Both the position numbers and the translations under genes were made by a program. A DNA stretch of 35,263 nt from Robiginitomaculum sp. Its GTDB lineage: Bacteria; Pseudomonadota; Alphaproteobacteria; Caulobacterales; Maricaulaceae. Shown here piece after piece: positions 27,504 through 35,263 of this stretch. The DNA lies in NCBI GenBank assembly GCA_016763185.1, contig JAESUG010000005.1, positions 1-35,263 of the forward strand, given 5' to 3'. Positions within the stretch are counted from its first letter, which is position 1, and each line of letters starts with the position of its first letter. The notes below the pieces were generated by a model. That model did no database searches. It worked only from the letters and a program-made list of their open reading frames with translations, and was not told the origin of the DNA.

Positions 27504-28142
27504 ATGAGCGAAGCGCCCCCACGAGAAATTGACATGGTGTCGGACATTGTTTGTCCGTGGTGTTGGGTGGGCTTGCGCAACTTAATTTTAGCATTGCAGC
27601 AAAGCCCTGAACTTGCATTTTCAGTGACGTTTCGCCCGTTTTTCTTGGATGGAACCTTACCTGAAACCGGTGCCGATTATCACGCCTATATGGCGGCGAA
27701 GTTTCCCAACCCTGAACAACGCAAAGCAGGATTGTTGGCCTTGGAACAAGCGGGCAAGGCGGTTGGTATCGATTTTCGGTTCGACAAGATCAAGCGCCGC
27801 CCCCATACCGGCAATGCCCATCGGTTACTGTTGTGGGCCCTAGGTCAAAACAAAGGCTTGGCCGCCAAGGAAGCTTTGTTTTCGGCGTTCTTCACCGAAG
27901 GCTTGGATATTGGCGACCGGCAAGTGTTGGTACAAATCGCCAGCAATATCGGCATGGACGGCGCATTGGTGAAAGACCTGCTAGAGGGCACCCAAGACAA
28001 AGCCAAAGTTGAGGCCGAAGTAAAAGGCTTTCAGGAAATGGGTGTTTCTGGCGTTCCAACCTTTATTGTCGACCGAAAAACCGGTGTATCCGGGGCCTTA
28101 CCACCAGATGATTTGGCAAAGTTTTTAACCCAAATTGGATGA
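27504..28142 (+). CDS. DsbA family (FrnE-like) oxidoreductase
   Basis: DMVSDIVCPWCWVGLRNL (CPWC motif), GVSGVPTFIVD. Confidence 0.9.
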   Translation: MSEAPPREIDMVSDIVCPWCWVGLRNLILALQQSPELAFSVTFRPFFLDGTLPETGADYHAYMAAKFPNPEQRKAGLLALEQAGKAVGIDFRFDKIKRRPHTGNAHRLLLWALGQNKGLAAKEALFSAFFTEGLDIGDRQVLVQIASNIGMDGALVKDLLEGTQDKAKVEAEVKGFQEMGVSGVPTFIVDRKTGVSGALPPDDLAKFLTQIG

Positions 28143-28853
28143 CCTACCGCCCCGCCGCTTTTTTCGCGGTCGCAACACGAACCGATGCACCAATAAGGAA
28201 ATTCCGGTTAGCGAAAACACCAAGGCGCTCAGCGAAAATATGATCAACAATGGATGATTAAAATCATCGCGTTCGTCATAATCCATAATGTGCAACATCC
28301 AAAAGAAATCAAACAGCCGCCACAGATCAGACCGGCGCGCAATGATGCGACCTTGCTTAATATCAACCCATACCGAATAGTTAGAAGGCTGGCTGAACAC
28401 CGCTTGATAGAGCGGGCCTCGGCCTCGCACTTCAATGGGGCCTTTTTCAACTAAGCTCACGTGAAGCAATTTGCCACTACCCGTGTAGTCCGCGACTGCC
28501 AACGTCGTAGCTTGGGCCATACTTAAGGGTAGCAAGGAACGACCGGTTGTTGCAGATAGTAACAAAACGCTCTGATCCGATGTTATGCGCCACACCGGAT
28601 CGCCAGCAAAACTTTCAAGCTGTAAAGCCGTGATATCTGAAAGCCCTGCCGCTTTTGCTGCGTCCAATGGGTCAATGCCATTGGGAATATCAATCGGCAA
28701 TGCTCTTGGTTCGGCGATTAAATGTTCGGAGCGCACATCTTCGATTTTGGCCACGCTCATCACCAAACCACCTGCCGTCCACAACACAATTTGCACGCCG
28801 ACAATCAAGCCAATCCATTTGTGCATCCGGGTTAAAATTGCAGCTGTTTTCAT
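28125..28853 (-). CDS. PepSY-type membrane protein
   Basis: MKTAAILTRMHKWIGLIVGVQIVLWTAGGLVMSV N-terminus, DPVWRITSDQSVLLLSATTG, C-terminal TM. Start taken at 28853, not 29093. Confidence 0.72.
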   Translation of the reverse strand: MKTAAILTRMHKWIGLIVGVQIVLWTAGGLVMSVAKIEDVRSEHLIAEPRALPIDIPNGIDPLDAAKAAGLSDITALQLESFAGDPVWRITSDQSVLLLSATTGRSLLPLSMAQATTLAVADYTGSGKLLHVSLVEKGPIEVRGRGPLYQAVFSQPSNYSVWVDIKQGRIIARRSDLWRLFDFFWMLHIMDYDERDDFNHPLLIIFSLSALVFSLTGISLLVHRFVLRPRKKRRGGRSSNLG

Positions 28854-28926
28854 GGTAATGGCCTTAACAATTGGCAATGCTTCGAAATTTGGTTTATGGG
28901 AACCGACAAGAAAGAAGCAGATCATC

Positions 28927-29679
28927 ATGCCCATTACAAGCGCTATTATTTTACTGATCACCGTGCTGGCCACCGCGTTTTTATCCGGGATTTTTGGGAT
29001 GGCCGGTGGCCTGATCCTGATGGGGGTGTTGCTAAGCTTGCTAAGTGTCCCGCAGGCGATGGTGGCGCACGGGTTATTGCAAATGTTGGCCAATGGCTGG
29101 CGCTGTTATTTGCTACGAACCTCCATCCAGCGGCGGGTTCTGGCCTATTATTGCGTGGGTACGGTGTTGGCGATCGGCTTGTTGTTTTTTGTGGCATTTC
29201 GCCCATCAAGACCCGTGGTGCTTTTGCTATTGGGGTTGGTGCCATTTTTGATTTGGCTGCCTAAATCCGTGTTTCGCTTGGATGCACAAAACCCAGCTCA
29301 TGCGGTGTTGGCGGGGTTTTTGGTGACGGGCTTAAACACATTTGCAGGTGTGGCCGGGCCGATCTTGGACATTTTTTTCGTCCGAACCACGCTGACCCGC
29401 CATCAAATTGTCGCTACCAAATCCGTCACCCAATTGATCGCCCATTTCGTCAAAGTTATTTTTTGGAGCGGCTTGGCCTTCGGTGCTTTGTCGGATAACA
29501 AAGGTCTGTTGATAGTTTTGCTGCTTGCCATTCCATTTTCGATGACCGGTACCTGGGTTGGTGGATTTGTACTAGACCGCCTAAGCGATAAGTCGTTTTT
29601 GAGGTGGGTACGAGGTTTGGTAACGGGTATTGGTATCGTGTTTTTGGGCAGAGCAATGATGACGTGGTTCGGCGGATGA
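28927..29679 (+). CDS. TSUP (TauE/SafE-like) membrane transporter
   Basis: SAIILLITVLATAFLSGIFGMAGGLILMGVLL, LNTFAGVAGPILDIFFV, multiple TM. Start moved to 28927. Confidence 0.82.
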   Translation: MPITSAIILLITVLATAFLSGIFGMAGGLILMGVLLSLLSVPQAMVAHGLLQMLANGWRCYLLRTSIQRRVLAYYCVGTVLAIGLLFFVAFRPSRPVVLLLLGLVPFLIWLPKSVFRLDAQNPAHAVLAGFLVTGLNTFAGVAGPILDIFFVRTTLTRHQIVATKSVTQLIAHFVKVIFWSGLAFGALSDNKGLLIVLLLAIPFSMTGTWVGGFVLDRLSDKSFLRWVRGLVTGIGIVFLGRAMMTWFGG

Positions 29680-30419
29680 CAAAAATTACCGCCAGCGCCT
29701 TTCTCATCACGTTGAACTGCGAGGAAACCCTCGAAGCGGCCTTACAAAGCGTCGCCGGCTTTGCCCAAATTGTGGTGGTCGATTCGGGTAGCACCGACAA
29801 AACCCTACAGATCGCCAAACAATATGCTGATCTGGTTATGCACCATGATTTTGCTGGCTTTGGCCCACAAAAAGAATTTGCTTTGCGGCTCTGTACGCAA
29901 AAATGGGCGCTTAATCTGGATGCGGACGAAGTGATAAGCTCCGTGCTAACCGCCGAGATCGAACAATTGATCGAACAATCATCCGTGGACGGATTATTGG
30001 TGCCGCGCATCGACATGGTGTTTGGTAAACCAGCTCATCCTTGGACCCACAAAACCATATTGCAACGGTTTTTCCGCACGGAAAAAACCAACTATGACCC
30101 CAAACAAGTCCACGAATCGGTGCGATTGGAGGGCAAATGGGGCCGGGCCAAGGGCGTAATATTGCACCGCTCCGATCCGGATATCAAAACTCGTTTGGAA
30201 AAAATCCAGCTATATTCAAGCTTGCGCGCCAAGGACAAAGCGGCGGCAGGTAAACGGCCTAGTTTGCTGAAATTGCTATTGGCCGGGCCGTTGATCTTCT
30301 TAAAAACTTTTTTCATCCGGCGGCATTTTTTGAATGGCCGCGGCGGATTTGTGCTAAGCGTGATGAACGGCCATTACGCATTTCTAAAAGAAGCCAAATT
30401 ATTCGAGAAAACCCGTTAA
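29676..30419 (+). CDS. GT2 glycosyltransferase (WaaE/KdtX-like)
   Basis: ASAFLITLNCEETLEAALQSV, VVVDSGSTDKTLQIA, WALNLDADEVIS. ATGA overlap with the preceding gene. Confidence 0.87.
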   Translation: MTKITASAFLITLNCEETLEAALQSVAGFAQIVVVDSGSTDKTLQIAKQYADLVMHHDFAGFGPQKEFALRLCTQKWALNLDADEVISSVLTAEIEQLIEQSSVDGLLVPRIDMVFGKPAHPWTHKTILQRFFRTEKTNYDPKQVHESVRLEGKWGRAKGVILHRSDPDIKTRLEKIQLYSSLRAKDKAAAGKRPSLLKLLLAGPLIFLKTFFIRRHFLNGRGGFVLSVMNGHYAFLKEAKLFEKTR

Positions 30420-30425
30420 AGCGAG

Positions 30426-31496
30426 CTACTCTGCCGGTTGGGCTTTGCGGGTTCGGTTGGCCTGTGCCGCGTCTTTCCAAATGCGGACCAAGGCGTGAGC
30501 CAAACTTTTACGGCTGGCCAGCAAGAACATCGTATTGTCGCTCAGGCCATCGCGTAAGATATCATAGGCGCGCGGTAAATTATGATATGGCATGCGCGGG
30601 AACAAATGATGGGTGGCATGAAAGCGTAATCCCACCGGTGCCCAAAGTGTGGTCAATACCGGATGGCCGGGGATGTCCACCGAGTCCAAAAATTGTTCCG
30701 GCACGGTTAATTGTTCCTCGCCCGAATTGCGATAGGCGTGCGCCGCTAAGGTTCGTAGCGAGTTTAGAAAAAATATCAACACTGCAATGGCGTACCACAA
30801 TACCAATGCTTTGGCTGGCAACCACCCGAACCAAACCAAGGCACAAGCTACCCAACCATAGGCAAAGGCCATAAATTCTTGGGCGGCCCACAAAAACTTT
30901 GGATCTTTGGCACCGGGCATTGGCCGGATATAAGCCGGATCAATGGTCAACGACGATAACCGGCTCCATACCAAGCGCCGCAATGGCGGCAAGGCCCACG
31001 ACAAAGGGGCCAACACCATAAACCGGACCACAAAAAAACCTGGTAAGATAAAAATCAGCAACATATAGCCAATTAACCCAAACGGATGACTGGTGCCAAA
31101 GGGAAGATACTCGCCATCAGCTTTGGTACCATAGACATCATGCACATGATGGTGACGATGAACCCCGTGATAGGTAAAGGCCGGGATCAACAACGCAAAT
31201 CCACACAAGATATTCCACACAAAGCGGAACACTTTGAACGTGCCGGTTTTGAGGTGAGTCAATTCATGGGTGAACAACACGGCGCGATACAGGGCAAAAG
31301 TGGACAATACTAATCCGGCAATCCCGGCCCACGAAACCCAAGGGTTCATTAGCGCCAGTGCAAAGCCTGCCCAACCCAAAGAGATTGAAATCAAGAAATC
31401 CAGCCAATAAGTTTTGGGATTTGGTTTCATCAATCCGGCCACCAATTGATTGGCTTCCATCAAGGGAAATTGACCCTGTTCGCGCTGGATGGTCAT
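30426..31496 (-). CDS. Membrane fatty acid desaturase family protein
   Basis: Histidine boxes HELTH, HGVHRHHHVHD, HATHH plus TM segments. Confidence 0.9.
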   Translation of the reverse strand: MTIQREQGQFPLMEANQLVAGLMKPNPKTYWLDFLISISLGWAGFALALMNPWVSWAGIAGLVLSTFALYRAVLFTHELTHLKTGTFKVFRFVWNILCGFALLIPAFTYHGVHRHHHVHDVYGTKADGEYLPFGTSHPFGLIGYMLLIFILPGFFVVRFMVLAPLSWALPPLRRLVWSRLSSLTIDPAYIRPMPGAKDPKFLWAAQEFMAFAYGWVACALVWFGWLPAKALVLWYAIAVLIFFLNSLRTLAAHAYRNSGEEQLTVPEQFLDSVDIPGHPVLTTLWAPVGLRFHATHHLFPRMPYHNLPRAYDILRDGLSDNTMFLLASRKSLAHALVRIWKDAAQANRTRKAQPAE

Positions 31497-31647
31497 GGGG
31501 GTTAGCCTTTTGTTTTTCTCTGGCCTTGAATACGCGACTTTGCCGAAGTGGGCAACAACCGAACCATGTAGGAGCGATCATTGTTCAGTAACAATTTTTG
31601 CCAATTTGCATCAAGCTCGCGCCATTGCCATTGTGGTTTATATAACC

Positions 31648-31675
31648 CGGGTCTCCGGTCTTGAGCCGGGGCCCA
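31648..31675. repeat. Degenerate GGACCCCGG-family palindrome
   Basis: CGGGTCTCCGGTCTTGAGCCGGGGCCC. Confidence 0.55.
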
Positions 31676-31901
31676 GCATTTTTAGGAAAAATTGGGCGGG
31701 GAGCAGGGCATTTCAAACCAAAGAACTGAGCCTCGGCTCAAGTACCGTGCTTGGTTGGATAAGCGCTCAATCATCAAACTGGATCGTCGACATTACAAAT
31801 TGTTAGGTCAGACGACAATGATTTGCCGGCAATCGTATTTTCTTCTTGGCATCCATGCGTCTCGCGGGTACACACACCAAAATCTCACGCGGGTTACACA
31901 C

Positions 31902-34900
31902 ATGCCAAAACGCGAGGACATCTCGTCAATCTTAATCATCGGTGCCGGGCCAATTGTTATTGGTCAGGCTTGTGAATTTGACTATTCCGGCGTTCAAGCC
32001 TGTAAAGCTCTGCGCGAAGAAGGCTATCGAGTGATTTTGATCAACTCGAACCCAGCAACAATAATGACCGACCCCGGCATGGCCGATGCCACCTATATTG
32101 AACCGATTACGCCGGAAATCGTGGCCAAAGTCATCGAAAAAGAACGCCCCTGTGCCTTATTGCCAACCATGGGCGGACAAACGGCGCTAAATACGGCGCT
32201 GTCGCTAAACCGTGACGGGATTTTAAAAAAATACGGGGTCGAGCTGATCGGAGCCACGGCCCACGCCATCGACAAAGCCGAAGACCGCGATTTGTTTCGT
32301 ATTGCCATGAAAAAAATCGGATTGGAAACGCCTAATTCGCGTGTGGCTCATAATATGGAAGAAGCGGAAGAAGCGTTTAAAACCATTGGCTTGCCGGCGA
32401 TTATTCGGCCCAGCTTTACCATGGGCGGCACCGGCGGCGGTATTGCCTATAACAAACAAGAATTTCGCGACATCGTTAATTTCGGGCTTACGGCCTCCCC
32501 AACCAATGAGGTGTTAATCGAAGAAAGCATTGTCGGTTGGAAAGAGTTCGAGATGGAAGTGGTGCGCGACAAAGCGGACAATTGCATCATTGTCTGTGCC
32601 ATCGAAAATATTGACCCGATGGGGGTGCATACCGGTGATAGCATTACCGTGGCCCCGGCTTTGACGTTAAGCGACCGCGAATATCAGATCATGCGCAATG
32701 CTTCGATTGCAATCTTGCGCGAAATTGGTGTTGAGACCGGTGGTTCCAACGTGCAATTTGGGGTTAACCCTGCCGATGGTCGCTTGGTGGTGATCGAGAT
32801 GAACCCACGGGTGTCGCGCTCGTCGGCTTTGGCCTCCAAAGCCACGGGTTTTCCCATCGCACGAATCGCGGCGAAATTGGCGGTTGGCTATACTTTGGAC
32901 GAGCTAGACAATGATATTACCGGTGCAACCCCGGCCAGTTTCGAGCCGAGCATTGACTATGTGGTAACCAAAATCCCACGTTTTGCCTTTGAGAAATACC
33001 CCGGTGCCGAGGTCAAGCTGTCCTCATCTATGAAGTCGGTTGGCGAGGCGATGGCCATTGGCCGCACCTTTGCGCAAAGCATGCAAAAAGCTTTACGCTC
33101 GCTGGACACGGGTTTAAGCGGATTTGACGAATTTGAGTTTGATGGCATGGGCGAGGGCGATGACAAAGGCGCAATTTACGCCGAGCTGGCCAATGCCACA
33201 CCGTTACGGCTGCTGGCCCTTGCCCAAGCGTTTCGTCACGGGTTAAGCTTGGATGAAATCGCCGCTGCCTCTTTGTACGAGCCGTGGTTTTTGGCGCAAA
33301 TCGAGGACATTGTTCGCGCCGAGGATGAGATACGTAAGGCTGGATTGCCCGGTACAGCCGAACAATGGCAAATGGTAAAACAAATGGGGTTTTCGGACGA
33401 GCGCCTTGGCCATCTTACCGGAACCAGTGAAACCGACGTACGGCTAGCCAGATATCAGGCGAATGTTCATCCGGTTTATAAGCGCATTGATACCTGCGCT
33501 GCCGAGTTTCGTGCCAAAACGCCCTATATGTATTCGTCCTATGAGGCCGCGCCGGTTGGCGAGCCTGCCGAATGTGAGGCCGCGGTGGAGGCGGGCAAAA
33601 AAGTTATCATTTTAGGCGGCGGTCCGAACCGAATTGGCCAAGGCATTGAGTTCGATTATTGCTGTTGCCACGCCGCATTTTCCCTCAAAGAACTGGGCAT
33701 TGCGGCGATTATGGTCAATTGCAACCCTGAAACGGTGTCCACCGATTATGATACCTCAGACCGGCTGTATTTCGAGCCGTTAACCGACGAAGACGTGTTG
33801 GAAATTTGTCGGGTTGAAATGACCAAAGGCGAGCTATTGGGCGTGCTGGTACAGTTCGGCGGCCAAACCCCGTTAAAACTGGCCAATGCCTTAGCTGCCG
33901 CCAATATTCCGATATTGGGCACGCAGCTGGACAGTCTGGATCTGGCCGAAGACCGTGAACGGTTCAAAGCATTATTGGACGAATTAGAGCTCACCCAACC
34001 GCCAAATGTAATCGCTAAAACCGAGGCCGAAGCGTTGGTGGGGGCCGAGCAGCTTGGATTTCCGTTGATATTGCGTCCGTCGCATGTGCTGGGCGGGCGG
34101 GCGATGGAAATTATTACGAATACGCAAAGCCTGAAGCGCTATGTCACCCAAGCCGTGCAAGTATCAGCGGGCTCGCCGCTTTTGCTCGACCGCTATGTGA
34201 ATGATGCCATCGAGGTTGATGTGGACGCGATCTGTGATGGCGATACCGTATGGGTATGCGGAATTATGGAACATATCGAAGAAGCTGGCGTACATTCAGG
34301 CGATAGCGCTTGTGCTTTGCCGCCCTATTCACTGTCCCCCGCAATGATTGCGCGCATCACCGAACAAACCAAGAAAATGGCCCATGCGCTCGATATTCGT
34401 GGGCTGATGAATGTGCAGTTCGCTATATCGGGTGACATTATTTATGTGCTGGAGGTCAACCCCAGAGCCTCACGCACCGTACCGTTTGTTGCCAAAGCCA
34501 TTGGCGCACCCGTAGCAGCAATGGCGACACGGGTGATGGTCGGCGAGAAGTTGGCAGACATGCACTGCCCCAACGCCCCAACCAACCATGTGGCGGTCAA
34601 AGAAGCCGTGTTCCCATTTGCCAGATTTTTGGGTGTTGATCCCGTACTGGGACCAGAAATGCGCTCCACCGGCGAGGTGATGGGCATTGACAGTAATTTT
34701 GCCAGAGCCTTTGCCAAAGCACAATTGGGCGCGGGCGTGATGTTACCGGCCCACGGCAATGTGTTTATTTCGGTCAAAGATGTCGATAAACCAGCAATGG
34801 TGGCGTTGGCCGACAAACTGGTGAAATTGGGTTTTGGTGTGATCGCCACCGGCGGAACTTATGCCCATTTAACCCAAGCCAATATCAAAGCCACTCATGT

Positions 34901-35144
34901 CAACAAGGTATTTGAAGGCCGCCCCCATTGTGTCGATGCCATGAAAAACGAAGAAATTGCCTTGGTCATCAACACCACCCAAGGCCGCCGCGCCCACGAA
35001 GACAGCTTCGCCATCCGCCGTACCGCATTGGAGATGAATATCCCCTATTTCACCACCGCCGCCGCCGCCGCCGCCGTCGTCCTCGCCATCGAAGAATTAC
35101 AAACCCGCCCGTTAACGGTTCGCGCCTTGCAGGAGTTTAACTAA
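31902..35144 (+). CDS. carB: Carbamoyl-phosphate synthase large subunit
   Basis: [37 protein letters not shown]; the two homologous ATP-grasp halves; MGS domain at the C-terminus. Start moved from 31692 to 31902. Confidence 0.97.
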   Translation: MPKREDISSILIIGAGPIVIGQACEFDYSGVQACKALREEGYRVILINSNPATIMTDPGMADATYIEPITPEIVAKVIEKERPCALLPTMGGQTALNTALSLNRDGILKKYGVELIGATAHAIDKAEDRDLFRIAMKKIGLETPNSRVAHNMEEAEEAFKTIGLPAIIRPSFTMGGTGGGIAYNKQEFRDIVNFGLTASPTNEVLIEESIVGWKEFEMEVVRDKADNCIIVCAIENIDPMGVHTGDSITVAPALTLSDREYQIMRNASIAILREIGVETGGSNVQFGVNPADGRLVVIEMNPRVSRSSALASKATGFPIARIAAKLAVGYTLDELDNDITGATPASFEPSIDYVVTKIPRFAFEKYPGAEVKLSSSMKSVGEAMAIGRTFAQSMQKALRSLDTGLSGFDEFEFDGMGEGDDKGAIYAELANATPLRLLALAQAFRHGLSLDEIAAASLYEPWFLAQIEDIVRAEDEIRKAGLPGTAEQWQMVKQMGFSDERLGHLTGTSETDVRLARYQANVHPVYKRIDTCAAEFRAKTPYMYSSYEAAPVGEPAECEAAVEAGKKVIILGGGPNRIGQGIEFDYCCCHAAFSLKELGIAAIMVNCNPETVSTDYDTSDRLYFEPLTDEDVLEICRVEMTKGELLGVLVQFGGQTPLKLANALAAANIPILGTQLDSLDLAEDRERFKALLDELELTQPPNVIAKTEAEALVGAEQLGFPLILRPSHVLGGRAMEIITNTQSLKRYVTQAVQVSAGSPLLLDRYVNDAIEVDVDAICDGDTVWVCGIMEHIEEAGVHSGDSACALPPYSLSPAMIARITEQTKKMAHALDIRGLMNVQFAISGDIIYVLEVNPRASRTVPFVAKAIGAPVAAMATRVMVGEKLADMHCPNAPTNHVAVKEAVFPFARFLGVDPVLGPEMRSTGEVMGIDSNFARAFAKAQLGAGVMLPAHGNVFISVKDVDKPAMVALADKLVKLGFGVIATGGTYAHLTQANIKATHVNKVFEGRPHCVDAMKNEEIALVINTTQGRRAHEDSFAIRRTALEMNIPYFTTAAAAAAVVLAIEELQTRPLTVRALQEFN

Positions 35145-35190
35145 GGGGTTGGTGCGTCCGCCGGTTGTGGCATGACTGACTATTTGACCT

Positions 35191-35263
35191 GATGTACTGG
35201 ACCCCGCATCAAGTGCGGGGACCGTGTGTTCATATGTTTCGTCTCTAGCAATACCGGTCCCCG
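35191..35263. repeat. GGACCCCGC-family palindrome downstream of carB, with a possible second half cut by the window end
   Basis: CTGGACCCCGCATCAAGTGCGGGGACC, then ACCGGTCCCCG at the window edge. Confidence 0.7.

Noticed and set aside
28585-28926. N-terminal extension of the TSUP ORF
   Set aside because: Antisense to the PepSY gene and without TM pattern. The TSUP protein begins naturally at 28927.
35052-35081. GCC trinucleotide run near the carB 3' end (poly-Ala in the MGS domain)
   Set aside because: Short, in-frame and plausible as ordinary high-GC coding drift; not enough to call a functional microsatellite.
1-35263. CRISPR arrays, tRNA/rRNA genes, transposases, phage or defence genes
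   Set aside because: Looked for and not seen. The repeats present are irregular inverted elements without regular spacers, and no ORF matches a mobile-element or defence family I recognise.

Overview
This looks like a chromosomal housekeeping segment from an alphaproteobacterium, judged by gene content, gene order and GGACCCCGG-type intergenic palindromes. It encodes about 29 supported proteins. Recognisable blocks are: alpha-carbonic anhydrase, RecD/PIF1-like helicase, SDR, EamA transporter, small membrane protein and GT2 glycosyltransferase; the ffh-rpsP-rimM-trmD-rplS operon; xseA and purD; pmbA, an inositol-phosphatase family protein and DUF4170; a lipid A/Kdo export and assembly block (MsbA-like ABC, tyrosine-phosphatase-like, DUF374 acyltransferase, waaA, lpxK, lpxL-like); a glycine-zipper Arg/Tyr-rich exported protein; pyrC-like dihydroorotase, ygfZ, tag, KAS III-like and DsbA/FrnE-like; PepSY and TSUP membrane proteins, a WaaE-like GT2, a fatty acid desaturase and carB. 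The most interesting signal is in rpsP. The zero-frame ORF stops at 8495, but a clearly coding Ala/Glu/Lys-rich C-terminal extension continues in the -1 frame to 8677. A canonical dnaX-type slippery heptamer A_AAA_AAG sits exactly in phase at 8453-8459. This is either a programmed -1 frameshift in a ribosomal protein gene or a homopolymer indel. A second signal is a promoter followed by three consecutive hairpins, the last terminator-like, just upstream of ffh. There is also a family of intergenic inverted-repeat elements with a recurring composite architecture. I saw no CRISPR array, tRNA, rRNA, transposase or phage module.
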